Shown here piece after piece: positions 1 to 7,647 of a DNA stretch of 64,000 nt. Source of the DNA: Halomonas meridiana (GTDB taxonomy: Bacteria > Pseudomonadota > Gammaproteobacteria > Pseudomonadales > Halomonadaceae); contig NZ_CP024621.1 in assembly GCF_009846525.1 (NCBI RefSeq), forward strand, positions 496,001 through 560,000, written 5' to 3'. Every line of letters starts with the position of its first letter. The first letter of the stretch is position 1. Both the position numbers and the translations under genes were made by a program. A model generated the notes under the pieces. That model ran no database searches, was not told the DNA's origin, and was given only the letters and a program-made list of their open reading frames with translations.

Positions 1-185
1 AGTGGGAGGCGTTTCGTTGGATGCGCATGAATGACCCGGCGCTATCGGGTTTTACGCTTAAAGCATTTGCCCGGGAAATCGAGCGTTACAATCAGCAGCC
101 GCTCACCGATCATGAGCGGCAGATTCTCGAAGAGCTGGTGATGTTCGTCGAAGCCATGATGCCAGCCCAGGCGTTCGATGCCTGA
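1..185 (+). CDS. C-terminal end of an unrecognised protein (cut by window edge)
   Basis: An open frame enters from the left edge (first full codon at base 3) and ends at TGA 183-185, giving about 60 residues. It contains the segment WEAFRWMRMNDPALSGFTL near the edge and finishes EAMMPAQAFDA. The fragment is acidic and probably helical, with no motif I recognise. It is co-linear with no plus-strand neighbour and converges on the M16 protease gene, whose stop codon is only 12 bases away. Its function cannot be judged from this piece. Confidence 0.55.
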   Translation, partial: WEAFRWMRMNDPALSGFTLKAFAREIERYNQQPLTDHERQILEELVMFVEAMMPAQAFDA

Positions 186-197
186 GCTGGCGAGCGG

Positions 198-3041
198 TTA
201 GCGTGGGTCGAAGGGCGCGAGCGTCTCACGGTAAGCGCCGATGTCGCTGGGTGCATCGCCCGGGTTGAATCGGATGTCTAGCGGGTGAGCGAGCAGCGAG
301 GGCCACAACGCCTGTAGCTCTTCGACGCTGACCTCGAGTGCCCGCTGTGCGATGTGCGCCTGACGGTCAAAGCGTACCTCGTCCAGTGCGGTGGCTTGCC
401 AATAGCGGTTAGCCATGCCCTGCAGGCTGGTATCCCGCTGGAGCAGGCGGTCATGAACCGCTTGCCGGTGGGCCGCCAGCTCTTCATCGCTCAGTGTCTC
501 GAGACGCTCACCGGCGGCTGCCATGAAAGCGTCCATTCGTTCGGCAATGGTGCCGCTATCCACATCCGGTGACTGTACGACCAGGCCAATGCCCGGCGCT
601 TCCAGCAGCGGTGAATAGCCCGCGTTGACGATGTAGCCAAGCTGCTCCTCGGTACGCAGCTGTTGATAGAACGGCGTGTCCAGCCATTGGACGAGCACGC
701 TCAGGCGCGCCTGCTCGTCGATGCTGGTGTCGCGTCCCTGCAGGTAGCGCAGTACCAGTGACTCCTCACGGGTGCTATGGGGGTGAAGTACCGTTGGCTC
801 CTCGCTCGCCTCCAATGGCGACAGAGGGGGAATGTCATCCCGCGTTAAGCGGGGTGTCAGTGCGCCGCGAATAAGGTTGGCCTGCTCCCGTGCCTGGTCG
901 GCAGTCAGGTTACCCACGGCCATGGCGTCGATGTAAAGAGCATCGAGGAAACGCTCGCGGAAATCTTCCAGATGATGCTTCTCAAGCCGCTGGCTGGCGG
1001 CCAGCAGTTCGTCCGTCGACCACTGCGGGGAGAGCAGCGCCTCACCCAGGGCTCGGCTGGCTTGGCCGGTCAACGACGCGCGTGGCGCGTTGCGCCACTC
1101 CCGCTGTAGCTGATAGCGCACCCGCTCAAAGGCGCCAGCAGAGATATCCGCCTGCTGAAGCTGCTCGATGGCTTGCTCGATGAGCGGCGTTTGGCCATCC
1201 CGCCAACCAGAAAACGACAGCGTCATACCGCGCGCGTGGGCGTATGCGCTAAACGACTGCCCGGCAAGCCACGCGGGGTAAAGCGACTCGTTGAGGCTGT
1301 CGTTCAGCCAGCCTGCCAACAGACGCATGAGTACCGCTTCTTCTGCCGAGTAGCTAGCGCTGGGATGCTGCAGGCTCACCCGCCACTCCACGCTGGGCGT
1401 ATTGAAACGGCTGTCCTGCATGTGCCAAGCGGTAAACGTGGGCGTCTCGATTAGTGTCGAAGGCTGCTCGTCCTGGCCCGCCTGAAGGGTGAGGTCGCTG
1501 GCAATGAAGGGGTTCGGCTCGGGAAGCGCGAGACCGTCCAAGGCCTGACCGGTCGTGGTGGGCGGCTGCTCTTTCCACTGAGTGTTGAACCAGGGGGTTA
1601 CGGTGTCGCTCTCTACGTCCGGCGCGGAGTAGACGCGCAGCATGTTGTCGGACGTTAGGGCGTCCAGGTAGCGCTGCTGGCGCTCGCTATCCATGCCGTC
1701 CATGCGGTACGCGGCGTATTGCACGTCCTCGACCGGGTAGCGCGAAAGGCTCATGGCTAGGCGGGTAGCCTCTTGCTGAGGAGCGCCGTGCTGCTGAAAG
1801 CGAAACGCCTGCTCGCTGAGGCTTTTTTGCTCGTCGTAGCGCCACTCGGCCAGCCCTTCTGCCCGAATCTGCTCGACCGCGGCAAACAGCGTGGCTTCGA
1901 TGTCGTCGAGGCGTTCGGCACCTGCGGGCGTCAGGCTAATGGAGACGGTAAACAGCGCCTCATTGCCATCGCCGCGCCCCACGCCCGCAGAGAGCCCGTC
2001 GGCCAAGCCCGTCTCACGCAGCACGGCCAGCAGGCTGCCGTCGCCCTCATCGCCCAGTAAATGCGCGATGAGCTGAGTTGGCTTGGTGCGATACTCGTCG
2101 GTAGGGTCAGGAACGGGGAAGTAGAAGCGCAGTTGGCGACGATCCTGCAGCGACTGGCGCTCGATATAGCGCGGCAGGGTGTCGGGGTCGATCAGTGGCG
2201 TGTCAATCGTAGGGGCGCTCAAGTCGTGATCGGGAATATCGGCAAACCGCTCCACCACTAAGGCTTCCAGTTCGTCGAGCGGTTGGGGGGCTACTACCGC
2301 TAAGTTCATCACGTTGGCATCGTAGTAGCGGTGGTAGAAGTCGATCACCCGCTCGCGCAGCGTTGCCTCGCCTTCGGGCGGGTTTGCCAGCGTGTCTCGG
2401 CTGCCCACTGCAAAGCCGGTGGTGGGGTTCTCCGGGTTGAGCAGTTGATTCAGCACGTCGTTCTCACGCCGCGACTCATCGCGAATGCGCGCCATGTACT
2501 CGGAGTGCACGATGTTGCGTTCGCTCTCCAGATGGTCGGCATTGAACAGCGGCGAGAGGAAAAACTCGCTAAAGCGGTCTAGTGCGCCGGGCAGCGCTGA
2601 AGGCTCAATATCGAAAAAGTAGTTGGTGTCCTGCTGAGCCGTAAAGGCGTTATGAGAGCCTGCGTTGTCGGAAATGTATTGCTGGTAGGCATCCGACTGG
2701 GGGTAGGGCTCGGTGCCCAAAAACAGCATGTGCTCCAGAAAGTGGGCCAAGCCCTGGAGGTCGTCGGGATCCTGCGCGCTGCCGACCCGCACGTTCATGG
2801 ACGCGGCGGCCTTGTCGGCATCGGGGTCGCTGACCAGCAGCGCCTGTAGGCCATTATCGAGGGTGATGACCCGGTAGTCGCGGTCATCGAAAGGGCTGAT
2901 GGTCGGGGTAATGGCCTCGGCGACCGGGCTCTCTTCTGCCCAGAGGGGAGTGGCGGGCGCCAAGAGCAGGCCGATGGTCAGGCCAACAACCGCGCGCCTT
3001 GCCTGCAGGCGAGGCGGAATAACAGACATAGTGGGCAACAT
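198..3041 (-). CDS. M16 family zinc metalloprotease (pitrilysin/insulinase-like), exported
   Basis: Predicted periplasmic zinc protease of 947 residues, close to the usual size of E. coli protease III. The inverted zinc motif H-F-L-E-H lies near residues 100-104, followed 76 residues later by the third ligand Glu (about 181, in VHSEY), which is the classical HxxEH-x76-E pattern. A basic N-terminus, a hydrophobic stretch and APATPLWAEE look like a signal peptide. I chose ATG 3041: it has an AGGAG five bases upstream and overlaps the preceding gene's stop as TAATG. Starting 18 codons earlier would lie inside the upstream gene and lack a ribosome site. It is the second gene of a two-gene unit with an SRAP-like protein. 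Four M16 repeats are expected from family knowledge; only the first keeps the zinc site. Confidence 0.9.
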   Translation of the reverse strand: MLPTMSVIPPRLQARRAVVGLTIGLLLAPATPLWAEESPVAEAITPTISPFDDRDYRVITLDNGLQALLVSDPDADKAAASMNVRVGSAQDPDDLQGLAHFLEHMLFLGTEPYPQSDAYQQYISDNAGSHNAFTAQQDTNYFFDIEPSALPGALDRFSEFFLSPLFNADHLESERNIVHSEYMARIRDESRRENDVLNQLLNPENPTTGFAVGSRDTLANPPEGEATLRERVIDFYHRYYDANVMNLAVVAPQPLDELEALVVERFADIPDHDLSAPTIDTPLIDPDTLPRYIERQSLQDRRQLRFYFPVPDPTDEYRTKPTQLIAHLLGDEGDGSLLAVLRETGLADGLSAGVGRGDGNEALFTVSISLTPAGAERLDDIEATLFAAVEQIRAEGLAEWRYDEQKSLSEQAFRFQQHGAPQQEATRLAMSLSRYPVEDVQYAAYRMDGMDSERQQRYLDALTSDNMLRVYSAPDVESDTVTPWFNTQWKEQPPTTTGQALDGLALPEPNPFIASDLTLQAGQDEQPSTLIETPTFTAWHMQDSRFNTPSVEWRVSLQHPSASYSAEEAVLMRLLAGWLNDSLNESLYPAWLAGQSFSAYAHARGMTLSFSGWRDGQTPLIEQAIEQLQQADISAGAFERVRYQLQREWRNAPRASLTGQASRALGEALLSPQWSTDELLAASQRLEKHHLEDFRERFLDALYIDAMAVGNLTADQAREQANLIRGALTPRLTRDDIPPLSPLEASEEPTVLHPHSTREESLVLRYLQGRDTSIDEQARLSVLVQWLDTPFYQQLRTEEQLGYIVNAGYSPLLEAPGIGLVVQSPDVDSGTIAERMDAFMAAAGERLETLSDEELAAHRQAVHDRLLQRDTSLQGMANRYWQATALDEVRFDRQAHIAQRALEVSVEELQALWPSLLAHPLDIRFNPGDAPSDIGAYRETLAPFDPR

Positions 3042-3727
3042 TACGGCTCCTGTGACACGGTCCAGCGCAGCATTGGCCCCGTAGGGTGCGCGCAAGAGGG
3101 TGACTGGTAGGCAGGGTTATTCACATGCTTTGATACCGGAAAAGCGCCCAACAGTTCCAGCGGGGCGGGCACCAAAAGCGGTGTCAGCGACGCAACGTCC
3201 GTGTTGGGGTCTAGCCATTGGTGTAGCGCCTCTGGTGGAAGGATCACCGGTAAGCGATCGGTGAGCGACGATAGGCAGGCATTCGCAGGCACGCTGATCA
3301 GCGCCGTCGAGTCGGTAAAGGCGGTCAGCGTGGTGTGATAACGGCACCAAAGCGCGCCGAGCAGCAGCGGGGTGCGATTCACGTGGGTCACCAAAAACGG
3401 CTGCTTACTGCGTGCCTGGGGCTTCCACACGTAAAAGCCGCTCACCGGAATCACGCAGCGCCGCGCACTGAAGGCCTCCTGGAACATGGCGCGTTTGCTG
3501 AGCGTTTCCGCCCGCGCGCAGTGCGGGGCGTGGTCGAGAACCTTGAGCCACGGCGGCGTCAGCCCCCAAAAGAGCGGCGTGTGGGTCAACTGCCCTTGCT
3601 CTAGACGAAGGGCCGACACGGGCTGGCGCGGTGCTAAGTTGGGAGACTCGATGAGCGAAGCAGTGCTTTTGAGGTTGGGCGCAAGGCGGGCGAGCGATAG
3701 GCGCTGTACGTGTAGGCGTCCCGTCAT
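3041..3727 (-). CDS. SRAP (YedK/HMCES) family protein with degenerate active site
   Basis: A 228-residue member of the SOS-response-associated peptidase family, recognised by PLFWGLTPPW (51-60), ARAET (71-75), RRCVIPVSGFYVW (89-101) and DRLPVILPPE (157-166). Active family members use Cys2 to crosslink abasic sites, with conserved Asn, Glu and His. Here the protein begins M-T-G-R, so Cys2 is Thr. The NARxET Asn is Cys70, the GFYEW Glu is Val100, and the HDR(M/R)P His is Thr156. It is therefore unlikely to form the usual thiazolidine crosslink; a binding-only or different role is inference. AAAGGAG precedes ATG 3727. Its stop overlaps the start of the M16 protease gene (TAATG), so the two are probably co-translated. 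Confidence 0.85.
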   Translation of the reverse strand: MTGRLHVQRLSLARLAPNLKSTASLIESPNLAPRQPVSALRLEQGQLTHTPLFWGLTPPWLKVLDHAPHCARAETLSKRAMFQEAFSARRCVIPVSGFYVWKPQARSKQPFLVTHVNRTPLLLGALWCRYHTTLTAFTDSTALISVPANACLSSLTDRLPVILPPEALHQWLDPNTDVASLTPLLVPAPLELLGAFPVSKHVNNPAYQSPSCAHPTGPMLRWTVSQEP

Positions 3728-3813
3728 GCCGGTCTCCTTTAGGCGCGATACCTGCGGCGCTGATGCAAAATGGCAAAGGGAAGTCGTAATACGTTAAATG
3801 TGGCGTTTTAGTG

Positions 3814-3855
3814 TCGAAAACAGTGTTCGATGTAAGGTATCCTATCGTATACCTT
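3814..3855. promoter_or_regulatory. Two adjacent dyads, candidate operator of the TetR regulator
   Basis: The divergent gap between the SRAP gene and the TetR gene (3728-3916) holds two palindromic elements. The first, 3814-3830, has arms TCGAA/TTCGA with further inner symmetry. The second, 3834-3855, has perfect 7-base arms AAGGTAT/ATACCTT. They are three bases apart and sit 62 bases upstream of the TetR start. Autoregulation through one of them is the usual TetR arrangement and is inferred, not shown. No convincing -35/-10 pair stands out. Confidence 0.45.
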
Positions 3856-3916
3856 GCTCACGCTAAAGCGCGAGGAGGCATTCTTCCCTGTTTGCCGTTG
3901 ACCTGAAGAGATCGCC

Positions 3917-4531
3917 ATGGCCCGTCCTAGACAGCATGCGCCCGATGCCCTCCACGCGCAGGTCATGCACGCTTGTGATGAGTGGTTGGCTAAGCAGCCA
4001 GTCCATGGTTTATCACTGCGTGCTTTGGCCAGAGAGGTGGGCTGCGCGCCCAGTACGCTGCTAAAACTCTACGGCAGCTTTAACAATTTATTGCAGCACG
4101 TCAACGTCGAAACCCTCGCACGTTTGCAGCACACCATTACGAGCCTGGCCGAAGACGACCCCGAGCCGTGGTTGCGCTCTCTGGCCCACGCTTACTGGCG
4201 ATTCGCCGAGCAGGATTGCTACCGTTGGCAGCTACTGTTCGACTACCCGCTGGCTCAGGAAGGCGAGCTGGACCAGCGTCAGAGCGATCTCATCGAAGCC
4301 CTGTTTACCCAGGTGGAAACGTCGTTAAAGCAGTACCAGCCCGTTCTGGACGATCTGGAAGCGCGCCGCCTTGGCCGCACGCTGTGGGGCAGCGTTCACG
4401 GCTTGGTGCAGCTGGGGTTGAACGAGCGGCTTGGCTACTGGCAGGGGCAGCAGCTCAAGGTCGATGAGCTGTTGGATCAACTCATGAGCACCGTGCTGGC
4501 CGGGTTACGACACCGGGGGGCAGCGACGTGA
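3917..4531 (+). CDS. TetR-family transcriptional regulator
   Basis: A 204-residue TetR-type repressor. The N-terminal helix-turn-helix is seen in GLSLRALAREVGCAPSTLLK (about residues 33-53) followed by LYGSFNNLLQHV, the usual position of the YxHFxxKxxL segment. The remainder is helical and reads like the WHG/TetR_C ligand domain (LAHAYWRFAEQDCYRWQLLF; LWGSVHGLVQLGLNERL). The gene overlaps the following acyltransferase by four bases (GTGA), so the pair is probably one operon. Two dyads lie upstream. Its ligand is unknown; control of the acyltransferase or of membrane-lipid composition is a guess from context. Confidence 0.85.
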   Translation: MARPRQHAPDALHAQVMHACDEWLAKQPVHGLSLRALAREVGCAPSTLLKLYGSFNNLLQHVNVETLARLQHTITSLAEDDPEPWLRSLAHAYWRFAEQDCYRWQLLFDYPLAQEGELDQRQSDLIEALFTQVETSLKQYQPVLDDLEARRLGRTLWGSVHGLVQLGLNERLGYWQGQQLKVDELLDQLMSTVLAGLRHRGAAT

Positions 4532-5208
4532 CATGGGGGATCAACGCCACTCGGTGCCTGCTGCGTCGTGTCATTTACGTGGCCATGCGCGGCTGTTACC
4601 GGCTGTCGGTGCATGGTCAAGGTCACGTACCTAAACAGGGCGCGGCGCTGGTCGTCTGTAACCACGTGAGCTTTATGGATGCGCTGGTGTTGGGTGGTGG
4701 CAGCCCTCGTCCGCTGCGCTTCGTGATGGACCAGCCCATTTTTGAATCCCGCTGGCTGAAGTGGTGGTTTCAACTGGTGGGGGCGATTCCCATCGAGTCG
4801 GAGCGCCATAGCCCAGGAGCGCTGCGGCGTACCTTGGATGAAGTGAGCAAGGCGCTGCGCCAGGGCGATATCGTGATGGTGTTTCCCGAGGGGCGTTTGA
4901 CCCCCGATGGCGAGATCCACACGTTCCGCCGTGGGCTCGAAACCATCCTGGCTCGTGACAATGTGCCGGTGATTCCAGCAGGGTTGGCCGGGCTGTGGGG
5001 GTCGTGGACGTCTCACTACGGCGGTAAGGCGCTGAAGAAGTGGCCGTCACGCTTTAGGGCGCCGGTGAGCCTCCATTTTGGCCCGCCCATTGCCGTCCAT
5101 GAAGTCGAAGGCGTCGCGTTAAGGCGCTTTTTGGAGCAGCGTGTCAGAGCATTGAAGGCCGCAGGCGACAGCGAGATCGCCCGCAGCCAGTCAACAACGC
5201 AGAGTTAG
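4528..5208 (+). CDS. 1-acyl-sn-glycerol-3-phosphate acyltransferase family protein (PlsC-like)
   Basis: Predicted membrane-associated lysophospholipid acyltransferase, 226 residues. It has the HX4D catalytic motif (NHVSFMDA, about residues 48-55) and the acyl-acceptor motif FPEGRL (about 117-122), both diagnostic of the PlsC fold. The start is GTG 4528, overlapping the regulator's TGA as GTGA. Alternative downstream starts would remove the first basic helix. The stop codon (TAG 5206-5208) overlaps the convergent corB-like stop by the bases TTAG. Its size and its position outside known lipid operons suggest an accessory acyltransferase rather than the main PlsC, which I cannot prove. Confidence 0.85.
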   Translation: MTWGINATRCLLRRVIYVAMRGCYRLSVHGQGHVPKQGAALVVCNHVSFMDALVLGGGSPRPLRFVMDQPIFESRWLKWWFQLVGAIPIESERHSPGALRRTLDEVSKALRQGDIVMVFPEGRLTPDGEIHTFRRGLETILARDNVPVIPAGLAGLWGSWTSHYGGKALKKWPSRFRAPVSLHFGPPIAVHEVEGVALRRFLEQRVRALKAAGDSEIARSQSTTQS

Positions 5209-6479
5209 CGGCGAGGCAGACGCAGCTTTTGCCAGCAGCGCGCTGACGTGATCAGGTTGTCGCGAATCTCCAGAATCTCCATCCGCGTATTGCCGATTTG
5301 TAGACAGGCCGGGCCTTCCGGGAAGGCTTCCAGGTGCTCCAGAATCAATCCGTTCAGCGTCTTGGGGCCGTCGGTGGGCAACTGCCAACCGAGCATCTTA
5401 TTGATCTCGCGGATATTCGCCGTGCCTTCGATGACATGGCTGCCATCGTCCTGCTGATGAATCTCGTCATCTTCGGACACGTCGGTCGTGAACTCGCCGA
5501 CGATCTCTTCGAGAATATCCTCCAGCGTGACCAATCCTTCTACATCGCCGTACTCATCCACCACGATGCCGATCCGTCGCTTCTGCTTCTGAAAATTCAG
5601 CAGCTGGGTATGCAGCGGCGTGGACTCGGGAATGAAGTAGGGCTCCCGCGCTTCTTGAACGATGGCCGCTTTGGTGACTTCGCTGCGGGATAAGAAGCGT
5701 GCGGCGTTACGCAGGTGCAACATGCCAATGATGTTGTTGATATCGCCTTTGTAGACCGGCAGGCGTGTGTGCTGACTGGTCCGAATTTGAGTCAGAATAT
5801 CTTCCAGCGAATCGTCCAGGTCGATGCCCAGCACTTCGTGTCGGGGCACCATGATGTCGTTCACCGTAACGTTCTCAAGGTCCAGAATCGACAGCAGCAT
5901 GGCCCGGTGGCGGTAAGGGATCAGCGTGCCTGCTTCGTGCACCACGGTGCGCAGCTCGTCGCGGGTCAGGCTGTCGCCGCCGTTATCCACGCTTTTGACA
6001 CCGACTAACCGCAGCAAGCCGTTCGACATCACGTTGACCAGCCATACCAAGGGGTAGAGCAGTTTGAGCAGCGGCTCCAAGGCAAAGGAAGTGGGGTAAG
6101 CGATGCGCTCGGGTTTGATGGCCGCGTACGTCTTGGGCGTCACTTCCGCGAAAATCAGAATGGTGATGGTCAGCAGTGCGGTAGAAATAGCAGGGCCTGA
6201 GACGTCGCCAAAAAAGTGAATGGCGATGATGGTGGCAATCGAGGCTGCAAGGTTATTGACGAAGTTGTTGCCAATCAGGATGACGCCAATGAGACGATCG
6301 GGCCGGGTGAGCAGGCGCATGACACGCTTGGCGCTTCGGTCGCCGCTGTTGGCTTGATGGCTAAGCCGGTAGCGGTTGATCGACATCATGCCCGTTTCAG
6401 AACTGGAGAAGAAGGCAGACAGCAAGATGAGTAAGGCTAGCAGGCCGAACAGTAACCCCAGGGGGAAGTCGTCGCTCAA
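5205..6479 (-). CDS. HlyC/CorC (CNNM) family transporter, CorB/YfjD-like
   Basis: Inner-membrane protein of 424 residues with the CNNM domain order: an N-terminal DUF21 block with about four hydrophobic segments (FGLLALLILLSAFFSSSET; LIGVILIGNNFVNNLAASIA), then two CBS domains (IMVPRHEVLGIDLDD; LLNFQKQKRRIGIVVDEYGD), and a C-terminal CorC_HlyC domain (GTANIREINKMLGW). Family members are implicated in Mg2+/Co2+ transport. In E. coli the homologue yfjD also lies next to ypjD and ffh, which supports orthology. No strong promoter is visible in the gap 6480-6581 that separates it from ypjD on the same strand. Confidence 0.9.
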   Translation of the reverse strand: MSDDFPLGLLFGLLALLILLSAFFSSSETGMMSINRYRLSHQANSGDRSAKRVMRLLTRPDRLIGVILIGNNFVNNLAASIATIIAIHFFGDVSGPAISTALLTITILIFAEVTPKTYAAIKPERIAYPTSFALEPLLKLLYPLVWLVNVMSNGLLRLVGVKSVDNGGDSLTRDELRTVVHEAGTLIPYRHRAMLLSILDLENVTVNDIMVPRHEVLGIDLDDSLEDILTQIRTSQHTRLPVYKGDINNIIGMLHLRNAARFLSRSEVTKAAIVQEAREPYFIPESTPLHTQLLNFQKQKRRIGIVVDEYGDVEGLVTLEDILEEIVGEFTTDVSEDDEIHQQDDGSHVIEGTANIREINKMLGWQLPTDGPKTLNGLILEHLEAFPEGPACLQIGNTRMEILEIRDNLITSARCWQKLRLPRR

Positions 6480-6581
6480 GTCGAAAGTTCCTTTATGGCG
6501 TATTAAGCTCGATTTGTAGAAGTATGGCAGTAGCGTGTCAAGCGCGCGTCCAACGCTGCGTTAACCGCTAGGCCCATAGGC

Positions 6582-7391
6582 TTAGCGGTTAAGCAGAATT
6601 TCTAGCACGAATTTACTACCAAAGTAGGCCAGCAGCAGCAGAGCACAGCCGCCAAGGGTCCAGCGCACGGCACGCATGCCGCGCCAACCAAACCGGTAAC
6701 GCCCGACCAGGAGCGTGGTAAAGATGACCCAGGCGCCCAGCGACAGCACGGTCTTGTGAACCAAGTGCTGAGCAAACAGGTTGTCGAGGAAAATCAGCCC
6801 GCTGATGATCGATAGGGTGAGCAGCACGATGCCTGCCCACACCAGCTCGAACAGCACGCGCTCCATGGTGGTCAGCGGTGGTAGCGACTGAACGATGCCG
6901 CGAATGTGATGATGACGCAGCGCCTGATTCTGCAAGCCCACCAGCACCGCCTGAACTGCCGCAATGGCCAGTACGGCAAAAGCCAGTGCAGAGCTGACCG
7001 CATGCAGCAAGATGCCCGGCGTCAGGCCGCTATGGCTGCCTTGGCTCGGTAGCCACGTCGCCACGATCAGCGCAATACCGGCCAGTGGGAAAAGCGCGAT
7101 GCCGGCATTCAGTACCGGTTTGAAGAGGCTGGCGACGAGCACCACGTTGACGGCCACGGCCATCAGCAGCGTGGCGCTGGTGGTAAAGCCGGGGAGCAGG
7201 CCGGGGGAAGCGCCCACCAGTTTGACGACGACGGGAATGTGTAACAGCAGGCCGAGTGCACCCAGCAGGCGCACCATGCCCTGGCGGGGAGGCACCCGGC
7301 GAAACAGCGTCATGCCCTGCCAAATGGCAGCGGCGACATAGAGTATAAAAGCGATCGTGGCGAACGGGAGCGCCTGCATGATGCTATCCAT
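6582..7391 (-). CDS. YpjD/CcsA-family inner-membrane protein
   Basis: A 269-residue protein with about eight hydrophobic segments, belonging to the cytochrome c assembly (CcsA/ResC-like) superfamily as represented by E. coli YpjD. Conserved-looking His residues occur in LLHIPVV, ILLHAVSSALAF and HLVHKTVLSLGAW, positions compatible with haem handling in the family. The start chosen is ATG 7391 (MDSIMQALPF); an in-frame ATG four codons later is also possible. The longer open frame to 7562 is not needed and runs into the ffh promoter. Divergent from ffh, as in E. coli. The actual function is unproven. Confidence 0.8.
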   Translation of the reverse strand: MDSIMQALPFATIAFILYVAAAIWQGMTLFRRVPPRQGMVRLLGALGLLLHIPVVVKLVGASPGLLPGFTTSATLLMAVAVNVVLVASLFKPVLNAGIALFPLAGIALIVATWLPSQGSHSGLTPGILLHAVSSALAFAVLAIAAVQAVLVGLQNQALRHHHIRGIVQSLPPLTTMERVLFELVWAGIVLLTLSIISGLIFLDNLFAQHLVHKTVLSLGAWVIFTTLLVGRYRFGWRGMRAVRWTLGGCALLLLAYFGSKFVLEILLNR

Positions 7392-7561
7392 GCGCCTTGC
7401 AGCGCGTTGTTGAACAATAGGGCCAAAACGGCGACAGCGTTTGCTGAGGAGCACCTTACCAGTGTGCCTCAGGCTTTCGTCCGTTCCCTCTAGAACGGCT
7501 ACCCTACTATAACCAATCAAGGCGGCGTCGCACAGCCATCGAGCGCCAACGCTGACGACCA

Positions 7562-7590
7562 TGGAGACTCAGGCCGCGAGCGCGTATAAT
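7562..7590 (+). promoter_or_regulatory. Candidate ffh promoter
   Basis: A perfect TATAAT at 7585-7590 lies 57 bases upstream of the ffh start. The -35 hexamer at 17-base spacing is TGGAGA (7562-7567), a poor match. The rest of the 256-base divergent gap (7392-7647) shows no other element I can support. Confidence 0.45.
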
Positions 7591-7647
7591 CGCCGCCACA
7601 TTCGTCCGGTGAATACGCCCGGCGACAGCGACGGAGGCAGAGGCCCC

